A DNA stretch of 64,000 nt from CAZBDU01 sp964490725 (GCA_964490725.1 CAZBDU010000017.1:14592-78591); one strand, 5' to 3'; numbered from the stretch's first letter, positions 16,539 through 25,328 are shown. The notes: generated by a model from the letters alone, not told the origin. A program made the numbers and translations.

Positions 16539-18076
16539 GGGGATCGATTTCCTCCCGTGTCCGCCGCTGGCGAGTCATAGTCGCTCACGATCAACCGCAG
16601 GATGTTCTCTTCGGACACATCACTGCCCCGCGCCTCGGCAACAATTCTCCGCTTCTTCATGATCAGCACGCGGTCGCACAGTGTGGCCAGCTCCATCAGA
16701 TCGGAGGAGATGATCAGGATGAACTTGCCGGTGTCCGCCAGCCCCGCGATGATCTTGTAGATCTCCTGCTTCGCCCCGACGTCGACGCCGAGGGTCGGCT
16801 CATCGAAGATGTAGATGTCCGGCTCCACGAAAAACCACTTCGCCAGCACGACCTTCTGCTGGTTTCCGCCGCTCAGGTTCTTGGTGAGCTGCCGATGGCT
16901 GGTCGTCTTGATCTCGAGGCGGGCTATCAGCTCGTTGGTGAGTCGCCGCTCCGCGGAAAGGTTGATGAACGGGCCGCGGAAGCGCTGCAGCCCCGCGGAA
17001 GTGATGTTCTCGTGGACCGGTCGCTGGAGGTACAGACCGTCCTCCCGCTTGTCCTCGGTCAAGAAGCACAGGCGCCGGGCGATCGCCTCCTTGGGGTTTC
17101 GGGGCGTGATCTCCCGGTCATCGAGAAACAACCGGCCGGAGCTCTCCCGATCCGCGGCGAAGATCGCCCTGGCCAGCTCGGTCTTCCCCGACCCGATGGG
17201 CCCGGCAAGCCCGACAACCTCCCCCGCGCGGAGCTCGAAGGAGATCGCGTCGAAGTACCTGCGGTTGCGGTAGCCAGCCAGCCGTAGAGTCCTTTCCTCG
17301 AACACCCTGTGAGCCCTCTTCTCGTAGAAGCTGCCGGCCTCCTTGCCCACGATCAGGGCAATCAGACGCTCCATGTCCAGCTCGTTCTTGTGAAAGCAGC
17401 CGATCTTGCGCCCGTCCCGCAGGACCGTGATTCGGTCGGCGATATTGAACACTTCTTCGAGGTGGTGCGAGATGTAGATCACGGACACGCCTCTGCGGGA
17501 GATATCTTTCACCAGACTGATGAGCTCCTGAATCTCCTTCTGGCTGAAGGCGGCCGTAGCCTCGTCCAGGATCAGAATCCTCGGGCGCCGGGACACTGCT
17601 TTGATGATCTGAATGATCTCCTGCTCGGCAAGGCTCAGCTCCCTGAGCTCCTTGCGCACGTCGATCCTGAAGTCAAACTCTTCGAGCAGCTTCGCCGCCA
17701 GCCTGTAGGTCTTCCTGTAGTCGATCAACTGGGCGCCAAACGTCTTTTCGTTCCCGATGAACAGGTTCTCCGCGACCGAGAGCGGTGGTGCAAGCTCGAT
17801 TTCCTGAAAGACGGTCTGAATTCCGTGGCGTTGGCTGATCTTGGGGCTGACGTGGTTGTAGCTAACGTTGCCCAGCGTGATCGTTCCCCGGTCAGGAGTC
17901 AGAACGCCGGTGAGGGTCTTGATGAAGGTGGACTTCCCCGCGCCGTTCTCGCCGACCAGGCAGTGGATCTCGCCCTCCAGGAGCTCGAAGTCGATGTCCC
18001 GGTACGCCTGCACCCCTGGAAAGCCTTTGCTTAGATCGCTGGTGCGGAGGACGACATTCTGCTCTGGACCCGCCAT
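16535..18076 (-). CDS. sugar ABC transporter ATP-binding protein, two NBDs (RbsA-like)
   Basis: This 513-residue ATPase has two tandem nucleotide-binding domains. The first has Walker A GENGAGKST, signature LSLAEQEIIQIIKAV and Walker B ILILDEATAAF. The second has GPIGSGKTE, LSGGNQQKVVLAKW and IYIFDEPTLGVDVGAK. This is the standard RbsA/MglA/XylG layout. I prefer ATG 18076 with GAGGGAG upstream; a longer reading would run into the isomerase gene. Note that its ordinary NBD1 contrasts with the altered NBD in the kinase fusion across the divergent promoter. Confidence 0.92.
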   Translation of the reverse strand: MAGPEQNVVLRTSDLSKGFPGVQAYRDIDFELLEGEIHCLVGENGAGKSTFIKTLTGVLTPDRGTITLGNVSYNHVSPKISQRHGIQTVFQEIELAPPLSVAENLFIGNEKTFGAQLIDYRKTYRLAAKLLEEFDFRIDVRKELRELSLAEQEIIQIIKAVSRRPRILILDEATAAFSQKEIQELISLVKDISRRGVSVIYISHHLEEVFNIADRITVLRDGRKIGCFHKNELDMERLIALIVGKEAGSFYEKRAHRVFEERTLRLAGYRNRRYFDAISFELRAGEVVGLAGPIGSGKTELARAIFAADRESSGRLFLDDREITPRNPKEAIARRLCFLTEDKREDGLYLQRPVHENITSAGLQRFRGPFINLSAERRLTNELIARLEIKTTSHRQLTKNLSGGNQQKVVLAKWFFVEPDIYIFDEPTLGVDVGAKQEIYKIIAGLADTGKFILIISSDLMELATLCDRVLIMKKRRIVAEARGSDVSEENILRLIVSDYDSPAADTGGNRSP

Positions 18077-18105
18077 GACTGGGGCTCCCTCGGCGTCTGC
18101 GGCTC

Positions 18106-18957
18106 CTACATCCACGAAAGACGTCGCGACAGGTAGCGGATATCCCGGTTGTACTTCTCCACCACCTCCTCTTCGGGCCACACGGGATCGATGACGAAGC
18201 CCTTTCCCTCGACATGGTGGAACCTGCCCTCCAGCTCGATGGCCACCATGCCGTCGTAGCGGTTGTCCTGAAGAACCTGGAAGAAGCGGTCGTAGTCGAA
18301 CACCTCGGTGGTCACGGACTCTTCAATAAGAGGGAAGCCCCACTCACTCTTGTCCGCGCTGTGGCCGACCCCCTTGAAGTGTACCATGCCTACGTACGGC
18401 AGCGCTTCCAGAAGGTCCTCCGCGGGGTTAACCTTGCCATGGTTGTAGAAATAGATGTTGGCCGGGTCATAGCTGATCCGGATGCGGGGCGAGCGGATCT
18501 TGGCGAACAGCCTGCGCCCGTCCGCCCCTGTCCGGATCATGTCCCCGTGGGTTTCGAGGCAGACCGTGAGGTCCAGCTCGTCTGCCAGCTCCACGACTCG
18601 AGCCAGGTTCTCGTAGAACCCCTTCTCGGTCCCGATCGGCCCGGAGTTCGTGTCGATGTAGTCCCCGCCCATGTAGCGGGTATAGCGCATCCGCTTTTCC
18701 AGCTTGGCCAGGTCTTCGCCGGAAGAGATGTTACAGTGGCCAAACAGACCGTAGAAATCGAGCCCCGCCCGGCGGAGCAGATCCCGGGAATGCCTCCAGG
18801 CTTCCTGGGACATTTCTTCGGGGATCACGTGCTTGGTAAACCCGTCAATGCAGCAAAGGATCACGTTTTTCGAGTCGGTCTTGGCGAGGCCGGAGACCGT
18901 AGGCTGGAGCTCGTATCCGTCGAACCCGATGGAAACGATAGGTACGTTCTTATCCAT
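18106..18957 (-). CDS. sugar phosphate isomerase/epimerase (TIM barrel)
   Basis: This 283-residue protein has the xylose-isomerase-like TIM barrel. Likely metal ligands are the Glu in VCLETHGDM, the Asp in ISYDPANIY, the His in VHFKGVGH and the Glu in AIELEGRF. AGGAGG precedes the ATG at 18957. It is the first gene of the operon and sits directly below the sigma-54 promoter, so it probably acts early in use of the imported sugar, before or after the dehydrogenase. Specific substrate unknown. Confidence 0.85.
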   Translation of the reverse strand: MDKNVPIVSIGFDGYELQPTVSGLAKTDSKNVILCCIDGFTKHVIPEEMSQEAWRHSRDLLRRAGLDFYGLFGHCNISSGEDLAKLEKRMRYTRYMGGDYIDTNSGPIGTEKGFYENLARVVELADELDLTVCLETHGDMIRTGADGRRLFAKIRSPRIRISYDPANIYFYNHGKVNPAEDLLEALPYVGMVHFKGVGHSADKSEWGFPLIEESVTTEVFDYDRFFQVLQDNRYDGMVAIELEGRFHHVEGKGFVIDPVWPEEEVVEKYNRDIRYLSRRLSWM

Positions 18958-19004
18958 TTGGTTTTGGCCTCCTGTGCCGGACGGCAAGTCTGATGCTCCC
19001 CTGT

Positions 19005-19020
19005 TGCAGAATCTGTGCCA
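19005..19020 (-). promoter_or_regulatory. sigma-54 (-24/-12) promoter of the sugar operon
   Basis: On the minus strand the sequence is TGGCACAGATTCTGCA. It keeps the invariant GG and GC exactly 12 bases apart and differs from the consensus TGGCAC-N5-TTGCA at one base. The start would be near 18995, about 38 bases before the isomerase ATG. A sigma-54 activator gene faces it. Confidence 0.75.
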
Positions 19021-19132
19021 TAGTGCCTGCCCGACGCGCTTCGGGCAACTCTCTTTCCCGCGTGCAGTTAGGCGCTCGGCGGCACCCGGGCGGACGACCG
19101 GAGGCCGCCGCGAAGCCCTGGAGGTCCACTTA

Positions 19133-19162
19133 TTCCCCACGGGATTCCCCACTTGTGGGGAA
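19133..19162. promoter_or_regulatory. upstream activator (enhancer) site for the sigma-54 regulator
   Basis: TTCCCCACTTGTGGGGAA at 19145-19162 is a perfect 18-bp palindrome. A third half-site TTCCCCAC lies 12 bp to its left at 19133-19140. The palindrome centre is about 160 bp upstream of the predicted sigma-54 start, a usual distance for NtrC-type enhancers. It is also within 100 bp of the regulator's own promoter. Confidence 0.65.
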
Positions 19163-19228
19163 AAACCTCCCCTCCCCTGGGCGGATGAGCGCAACCCGCT
19201 GCGGGGAGCCTCGGGGAGCCACCCTCGC

Positions 19229-19257
19229 TTGATGGCCGCCTGGCCAGGGCCTATACT
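19229..19257 (+). promoter_or_regulatory. sigma-70 type promoter of the activator-kinase operon
   Basis: TTGATG (19229-19234), a 17-base spacer and TATACT (19252-19257). Transcription would begin at about 19264, almost at the GTG start codon of the regulator. Confidence 0.55.
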
Positions 19258-19264
19258 CAGGTCC

Positions 19265-20584
19265 GTGGCTTTTTCCATCCTCATCGTCGACGACGAGCTT
19301 GAGGTTTGCCTTTCGCTAACCGAAATTCTGACCAAACGCGGCTACGACGCTGCGTACGTGGTCGATCCGCTGAAGGCTCTGGACCGTCTGCGGCACACCC
19401 CCTGTGATCTGGCGATCGTCGATATCCGCATGCCCGCCCTGGGCGGAATCGATCTGCTCCGGCAAATAAAGGCTCAGAGCCCGGAAGCCCAGGTGATCGT
19501 CATTTCGGGGCACGCGAACGTTGAAAATGCCGTTCTGGCCATGAAGTACGGCGCCCTGAACCTATACACGAAACCGATCCGATTGCGGGACCTGCTCGAG
19601 GAGATCCGGCAGCTGTCCGACTCCGCGCGTGCCAGGCAGGAAATGGCAGGCGTCACGCAGCTGGTGACGCAGGATCCCCGGATGCAGGAGATTCTCAGCC
19701 AGATCGAAAAGGTCGCTCCCACGGATGCATCCGTCCTTCTCACCGGCGAGAGTGGAACCGGAAAGGACCTTCTTGCCGACACCCTGCACGATCTCAGTCG
19801 CCGCAGCGCCCGCCCGTATCTCAAGATCAACTGCGCCGCGATCCCGGAAAGCCTCCTGGAGAGCGAGATGTTCGGCTACGTGAAGGGGGCGTTCACGGAT
19901 GCACGAGAAGACAAGGCGGGCAAGCTGGAGGCCGCAGGCGGGGGCACCGTATTCTTCGACGAAATCGGCGACATGAGCGCCACCGTGCAGGCCAAGATGC
20001 TTCGAGTGATGCAGGACAAGGAGTTCTCCCGGGTCGGGAGCGCCCAGGTTCTGAAGGTCGATTGCCGGTTCATCGCCGCGACAAACAAGGACCTGGGAGC
20101 GATGATCCGGCAGGGAACGTTCCGCGAGGATCTGTTCTACAGGATGTCGGTGGTGACGCTGCACATTCCTCCGTTGCGGGAACGGAAGGCCGACGTTCTG
20201 CTGCTGGCGGAGCATTTCATCGATGTTTTCTCCAGGGCCTACGGGAAGAACATCCGGCACCTGTCCCCGGAGGTTGCCGAGTTCCTGCCGGAGCACGACT
20301 GGCCCGGCAACGTCCGGGAGCTCAAGAACTGCATCGAGAGGGCGGTCATATTTGCAGACTCGCAGACGATCCACCTCGACACCATCTCTTTTCAGTACAA
20401 GGAGGCCCTCTCCAGGCGGCCGCGGGAGCCGGAAAGCATCGAGAAGCGCTATCAGGCCAGGGGCAAGGACGTGATCCTGGAAGCCCTGGAAAGGGCTCAC
20501 GGCGTCAAGTCCAGGGCCGCCGAGCTCCTCCGGATCGATCGCAAGACGCTCTACAACCGCATGAGAAAACTGGGTCTGAGCTGA
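19265..20584 (+). CDS. sigma-54-dependent response regulator (NtrC family)
   Basis: This 439-residue regulator has a REC domain (residues 1-120; IVDDELE, acceptor Asp in AIVDIRMPALGG, Lys in YTKPIRL). An AAA+ sigma-54 interaction domain follows, with Walker A GESGTGKD, the sigma-54-contacting GAFTDA loop, Walker B GGTVFFDEIGDM and the arginine-finger region. A Fis-type HTH closes it (KSRAAELLRIDRKTLYNRM). GTG 19265 is preferred; an in-frame ATG at 19232 would add 11 residues but lies within the promoter. Its stop overlaps the start of the ABC-kinase fusion, its obvious partner. It should activate the divergent sugar operon. Confidence 0.92.
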   Translation: MAFSILIVDDELEVCLSLTEILTKRGYDAAYVVDPLKALDRLRHTPCDLAIVDIRMPALGGIDLLRQIKAQSPEAQVIVISGHANVENAVLAMKYGALNLYTKPIRLRDLLEEIRQLSDSARARQEMAGVTQLVTQDPRMQEILSQIEKVAPTDASVLLTGESGTGKDLLADTLHDLSRRSARPYLKINCAAIPESLLESEMFGYVKGAFTDAREDKAGKLEAAGGGTVFFDEIGDMSATVQAKMLRVMQDKEFSRVGSAQVLKVDCRFIAATNKDLGAMIRQGTFREDLFYRMSVVTLHIPPLRERKADVLLLAEHFIDVFSRAYGKNIRHLSPEVAEFLPEHDWPGNVRELKNCIERAVIFADSQTIHLDTISFQYKEALSRRPREPESIEKRYQARGKDVILEALERAHGVKSRAAELLRIDRKTLYNRMRKLGLS

Positions 20585-22401
20585 TGCCTCCCTCGGCCAG
20601 CATTCTCGTCCAAATGAAGAACATTCACGTCAGCTACGGCTCCGTGAAGGCCTTGAAGGGAGTGTCGTTCGACGTGTATCGGGGGGAGGTTCACGCCCTG
20701 GTCGGGGAACACAGGGCGGGGAAGTCGTCGCTGGTCAAGCTGCTCTCGGGGGTGGTTCGGCGCAGCCACGGTCAGATTCGTTTCGGTGGAAAGACCTGCG
20801 GACCCTTGTCCCCGCAGAGCGCGATCCGCATGGGGGTAGGGATGGTCTACCAGAATCTCCACGTAGTCCCCACCCTCAGCGCGGTCGAAAACGTGTTCGC
20901 CGACAATCCGATCACCAGGTGGTTCGGGGTGCTGGATCACAGACGCATGCGCGATCTCACCGCCGAGCTGATGCAGCAGCTGGGCGTTGCCATCGACGTA
21001 GGTGCGCCGCTGCACACCCTTACCGCCGGCCAGCAGCACCTGATTGAGTTTGCCAAGGTCGTCCGCATGGACCCACTTCTGCTCGTCCTGGATGAGATAT
21101 CCAACAATCTGACGCCGGAGGAGATGAAGAGCATCTACCGCGTGATCCTGGACTACAAGGCCCGGGGCAAGAGCACCATCTACATCTCTCACAACGTCGA
21201 CGAGATCCTTCAGCTCGCCGACCGCGTCACCGTTCTGAAGGACGGGCACCGCCGTGGAACCGAGAACATCGGGGACCTGGACCGCCGGAAGCTCTTCTAC
21301 CTGACCTACTCCTTCGCGCTCACCGAAGAAGAGGCGGCCGAGGAGGAAGCCCGCGACTTCTTTCTCCCTGGAAGCACCACCCACGAGGTCGCTCAGAATC
21401 TGCCGATCGGGATGATCGTGCTGGACCGCGAGCACGCGGTTCGCATGTCCAATTTCGCCGCGATGAACCTCTTCGACTTCACGTTGCAGCTGGACGGACA
21501 GCCAATAGATGCCCTGGTGGAACGTTTGGATCCGGCCGCGAGGGGGCAGGTGCTCGAGGCCATCGAAGATCACCGAAAAGGATCCTGGGATGAGGTCAGC
21601 GCCAGCGACAAGTTGTTGAGAATAGAGGTGTTTCCCCTGCGCAAGCGCTCGGGTGAGCTCAGGGGCACCGTGCTGCTGCTTCAGGACGTATCTGCGGACA
21701 GGTACATCCGTGACTACCTGATCCAGAGCGAGAAGATGGCCTCCATCGCTCAGGTCGCCGTCGGGGTGGCTCACGAAATCAACAACCCTTTGTTCATCAT
21801 CCAGAACTACGTGGAGCTGTTGAGGGACAAGATCAACGATGAGGACGGAGCGCTCAAGCTCGGTAAGATCGAGAAAGAGCTGATCCGCATCGTCGAAATC
21901 ATCGGCAGCCTCCTCTCCTTTTCGAGAACCAATCCGCAGCCCGGCGTCAGAGTCGACCTGGTGCGCGTGGTCGACGAGGTGCTGCTGCTTTTGCAGCACG
22001 GCCTCACCAAGAAGAAGATCCGGGTGGACAGGCAGGTTGCCGATACGGCAGTCGAGGTGGTCGGTGACCAGAACAAGCTGGAGCAGCTGTTCATCAATCT
22101 GATCATGAACGGAATCGAGGCGTTGCTGGAGGGCGGAACGATCCGGGTAGAGATTCTGCGGGCTCAGGAGTACGCGGAAGTTCACGTTGCGGACAACGGT
22201 CATGGGATTCCCGAGGATATCAGGGAGGAGATCTTCAACCCGTTCTTTACCTCCAAGCTGAACAAGAAGAATACGGGACTCGGGCTGACGATCTGCCGCC
22301 ATATCGTGGAGGAGCACAACGGTGCGATCAGCTTCTCCAGCGTCCCCGGTGCAGAAACGGTCTTCTCGGTCCGGCTGCCGCTGAGCGCGGTGAGCCGCTA
22401 G
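20584..22401 (+). CDS. ABC ATPase domain - PAS - histidine kinase fusion
   Basis: This 605-residue soluble protein joins three parts. Residues 8-235 are an RbsA-like ABC nucleotide-binding domain: Walker A GEHRAGKSS (41-49), Q-loop Gln90, signature LTAGQQH (146-152), Walker B LLLVLDE (165-171), H-loop His203. A charged linker (about 245-262) leads to a PAS-like domain (about 265-375). A HisKA helix follows with acceptor His397 in VAHEINNP, then HATPase_c (NLIMNGIEALLE, DNGHGIPED, NTGLGLTI). It has no membrane segment. The NBD motifs deviate from GENGAGKST, LSxGQQQ and DEPT, suggesting slow or no hydrolysis. It starts one base inside the regulator's stop (TGATG). I infer that it docks on the sugar permease through the NBD and reports transport state to the regulator. 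The domains are clear; the mechanism is inference. Confidence 0.9.
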   Translation: MPPSASILVQMKNIHVSYGSVKALKGVSFDVYRGEVHALVGEHRAGKSSLVKLLSGVVRRSHGQIRFGGKTCGPLSPQSAIRMGVGMVYQNLHVVPTLSAVENVFADNPITRWFGVLDHRRMRDLTAELMQQLGVAIDVGAPLHTLTAGQQHLIEFAKVVRMDPLLLVLDEISNNLTPEEMKSIYRVILDYKARGKSTIYISHNVDEILQLADRVTVLKDGHRRGTENIGDLDRRKLFYLTYSFALTEEEAAEEEARDFFLPGSTTHEVAQNLPIGMIVLDREHAVRMSNFAAMNLFDFTLQLDGQPIDALVERLDPAARGQVLEAIEDHRKGSWDEVSASDKLLRIEVFPLRKRSGELRGTVLLLQDVSADRYIRDYLIQSEKMASIAQVAVGVAHEINNPLFIIQNYVELLRDKINDEDGALKLGKIEKELIRIVEIIGSLLSFSRTNPQPGVRVDLVRVVDEVLLLLQHGLTKKKIRVDRQVADTAVEVVGDQNKLEQLFINLIMNGIEALLEGGTIRVEILRAQEYAEVHVADNGHGIPEDIREEIFNPFFTSKLNKKNTGLGLTICRHIVEEHNGAISFSSVPGAETVFSVRLPLSAVSR

Positions 22402-22577
22402 GGGCGATTTGCCCGCGGCGTAGCCCCCGGCGCCGTTCTGGGCTGTAAAGGCCTGCAACGGGGCCCGCCCGCAAGTGGTCCGGCGGCTCCGGCAGGCTAC
22501 CGCCCCCTGAACCGCAGCGTGTCGTGGCCGGCCGCCGGGACGGTGGGGGCACGCCGCGGCGGTGCCGGCGCCTCTTC

Positions 22578-24383
22578 TCAGCCGGGTCCGACTTCTCCGC
22601 AGGCGCCGCGGAGCGCGGAGTCGATCACCTGCGGGGGATACCCGATGAGGGAAAGAAGCTTGATGGCGTTGCGCGACTCCACGATCCCCGGCCGAAGCAG
22701 GTAGTCGAAGGACAGGCCGGATTCGGTGGCATGGTCGGTGAAAAAGTGGACGAAGTAGAGGTTCTGCAGCCGGCGGGCAGTGGTGACGTCGTGGGTGGCC
22801 GCCACGGTGAGCGCGTTCCGCTGTGAGAGATAGTCCAGAATAGCGGCGCAGGCGCTCCCCCGCTCCAGTGAGTTCGTGCCGGCGAGCAGCTCGTCGATGA
22901 GCAGCAGCGCCGGGGTGCCCTCCCCGAGACTCTCGATCATGCGGAAGATCCGCTCCGCCTCCGCATAGTAGAAGCTCTTGCCGTCTTCCAGGATGTCTTT
23001 CTTCTCGATCGAGGACATCACCAGAAACCTGGCTCCCGCGTAGGCGGAAGCGTAGCAGGCGCCGATGGTCTGAGCGAGGATGGCGTTCACCCCGAGGGTG
23101 CGCAGGAAGGTCGACTTGCCTGCCATGTTCGTTCCCGTGACGATCGCCCCCGGCCTCGCCAGCTCGATCGAATTGGCCACCGGCCATTGCAGAAGCGGGT
23201 GGTACAGCCCCTCGGCGCGCAGGCTCATGGAGGCCCCGAGCTCCGGGGCACCCATCGGCGCGTTGATCGTTTCGGCCCATTCCAGGTGCGAAGCCACCGA
23301 TTGAATCGCGTCCAGATATCCCACCGCGCGGTAGATCCGGCGAAGCGGCTCCAGGAGCCGTCGGATGCCGGAGACGAGCCGGCTGTAGGCGATAAGATCC
23401 ACCAGAAACAGGATTCGCATGTAGAGGCTGAACGCCTCGAGGATGTCGGCGCCGGCCGAAGGCGAGCCCGCCGCAGAGCCCGAGAGCAAGGAGCGAAACC
23501 ACCGCGAGAGGCCCTCTGTCGCGGCCAGCTGCCGCCGCAAGTCTTCGCGCGCGAATCCGGTGTCCCCGAAGTCCAGGCGGCAGATCCTGCCCGCCCGGCG
23601 CAGCATGCGGAACAGCCCGCTGAGAGGAGGCACAAGAGAGGATACCTGGCGCGATTTTCGATAGTAGATCCACGAGTTCAGCAGAAAGACCGACACGATG
23701 GCCGCCAGGCCAAGGGGCAGTCCCAATAGCAGCGGCGAGAAGAGGAGCACCCCCGCAGCCATGCTCAGGGTCACATATAGAGGAAAGAGGCTGTCCTCTA
23801 TCAAGACGTCTGCGGCGAGGATCGCCGCCGGGTCGCGGCCGGGCTGGTCGTCCAGAACGGCGATTTCCCGCAGGAGCGCCATGCGCAGCGCCTCATCGGA
23901 GCGGACTCGCGCGATGAGCTTGCGGCGGCCTTCCCACTCCTCCTGCGGCGGCAGGCAGTGGCGAAGCATCGCATACAGCTCGTTTCTTCCGGCGCAGCTG
24001 TAGCAGACATCGATCCGGGCCAGAACCTCGTCCATGGCGAGATCGTCCCAGGTGTGATCGTCCACCGCCCGAACCGCCGGCAGCACAAGGGCAAGGGCCT
24101 TGAAATAGGAGCGAGCAGGCTCGTAGGAGACCCGTTCGTCCCGCTGCGGAGGCCGCGCCCAACAGCGCAGGATCCGGCGGCGAATCATCGCGGACCTGGC
24201 CCCCCGCCGCAGGAGCACGAACGCAACGATGGGCACGGCCGCGGAGGCCACTCCCACATAGTAGAGCGGAGCCACGCTGTGTCCCACGGAGGCAAAGACC
24301 ACGGCCAGGACCGCCGCCGCGGCCAGGCACATCCAGCTCAGCACGCGGGTCAGAATGAATCGATCCAGGCCGGAACTCGACAT
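22578..24383 (-). CDS. membrane-anchored MutS-like ATPase
   Basis: The product has about 601 residues. Two hydrophobic hairpins, near residues 20-65 and near 190-230, predict about four membrane segments. The C-terminal third is the MutS ATPase domain V: Walker A GTNMAGKST (MutS has GPNMGGKST), Walker B LLLIDELLAGTN and ATHDVTTA. The N-terminal DNA-mismatch domains of true MutS are absent. This family is annotated MutS-related, but its role is unknown and mismatch repair is unlikely for a membrane protein. ATG 24383 is chosen over 24437 without a strong ribosome site for either. The 175 bases before it, towards the kinase fusion, hold only GC repeats. Confidence 0.82.
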   Translation of the reverse strand: MSSSGLDRFILTRVLSWMCLAAAAVLAVVFASVGHSVAPLYYVGVASAAVPIVAFVLLRRGARSAMIRRRILRCWARPPQRDERVSYEPARSYFKALALVLPAVRAVDDHTWDDLAMDEVLARIDVCYSCAGRNELYAMLRHCLPPQEEWEGRRKLIARVRSDEALRMALLREIAVLDDQPGRDPAAILAADVLIEDSLFPLYVTLSMAAGVLLFSPLLLGLPLGLAAIVSVFLLNSWIYYRKSRQVSSLVPPLSGLFRMLRRAGRICRLDFGDTGFAREDLRRQLAATEGLSRWFRSLLSGSAAGSPSAGADILEAFSLYMRILFLVDLIAYSRLVSGIRRLLEPLRRIYRAVGYLDAIQSVASHLEWAETINAPMGAPELGASMSLRAEGLYHPLLQWPVANSIELARPGAIVTGTNMAGKSTFLRTLGVNAILAQTIGACYASAYAGARFLVMSSIEKKDILEDGKSFYYAEAERIFRMIESLGEGTPALLLIDELLAGTNSLERGSACAAILDYLSQRNALTVAATHDVTTARRLQNLYFVHFFTDHATESGLSFDYLLRPGIVESRNAIKLLSLIGYPPQVIDSALRGACGEVGPG

Positions 24384-24530
24384 GCTCGGCGCCTCGTTCG
24401 CTGCCTTCAGGATAGCGACCCGGAAGGCCGTTCGCAAGTCGCTCTATGCTGCCGCACCGTCCAGGCCCCTGCGCCGCGCCGCCCGGAGGCCGCGCGCGAG
24501 AGCTCGTGCTGCGGGCGAACCGGCTGCCTG

Positions 24531-25304
24531 CTACGCCGGGGGCGCCGGCTGCCCGGCCACCTGCAGCCTGATCAGCTCTTCGACGGTGACATCCCGCTTG
24601 GCCAGGTTGGCCACCACCTGTCCCCTGAGCATGACCACGAACCGGTCGGCAACGGCGTAGACGTCGTGAAGGTTGTGCGTGACGAAGATGCCGGCGATGT
24701 CCTCCTCCTTGAGCCTTTCGATGAAGCTCAATACCCGCTGCACGCCGGTGACCGCGAGGGCGGTGGTGGGCTCATCGAGGATCACCAGGGAGGCCTCAAA
24801 GTACATGGCGCGGGAGATCGCCACGCCCTGCATCTCTCCACCCGAGCAGAAGCGGACCTCCTGATCCGGAGAGGGGATGTTCAGCTTCAGGTCCCGGCTC
24901 AGCTTGTCCGCCTCCTCCCGCATCTTGGCCTGGTCCAGCATCCTGATGAACCCCAGCCGCCGCACCGGCTCCCGGCCCAGGAAGATGTTGCGCGCCACGC
25001 TCATCACTCCCACCACCGCCCGGTCCTGGTGGACGGTCTCGATGCCCAGCCGGCGGGCCTCCTTGACCGAAGCGATGGTGACTTCCTGTCCTTTCCAGTA
25101 GATGTGCCCTCTGTTCTTGGGAATGACCCCCGAGATGATCTTGATCAGCGTGGACTTGCCGGCGCCGTTGTCGCCGATCAGCCCGACGATCTCCCGCGGG
25201 TAGATCTCCAGATCCACGCTCTTCAGGGCGTGCACCTTGCCGTACCACTTCTCGATGGCCTCGAGCCGGAGAAGCGGCGTCCGCTTCGCTGAATCGTCCT
25301 GCAT
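24531..25304 (-). CDS. sugar ABC transporter ATP-binding protein, single NBD
   Basis: This 257-residue ATPase has Walker A GDNGAGKST, signature CSGGEMQGVAISRAM, Walker B LVILDEPTTAL and an H-loop in VTHNLHDV. It is the short FrcA/XylG-like form with one domain. ATG 25304 has GAGG eight bases upstream; ATG 25310 is the alternative. It is the last gene of the AraC-headed sugar operon and pairs with the permease just before it. Confidence 0.9.
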   Translation of the reverse strand: MQDDSAKRTPLLRLEAIEKWYGKVHALKSVDLEIYPREIVGLIGDNGAGKSTLIKIISGVIPKNRGHIYWKGQEVTIASVKEARRLGIETVHQDRAVVGVMSVARNIFLGREPVRRLGFIRMLDQAKMREEADKLSRDLKLNIPSPDQEVRFCSGGEMQGVAISRAMYFEASLVILDEPTTALAVTGVQRVLSFIERLKEEDIAGIFVTHNLHDVYAVADRFVVMLRGQVVANLAKRDVTVEELIRLQVAGQPAPPA

Positions 25305-25328
25305 CGTCATGACCTCGCCACACTCATC

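Noticed and set aside
13467..16580. Plus-strand open frame of about 1000 codons
   Set aside because: It runs antisense across three well-supported genes (dehydrogenase, binding protein, permease) and shows no family motifs.
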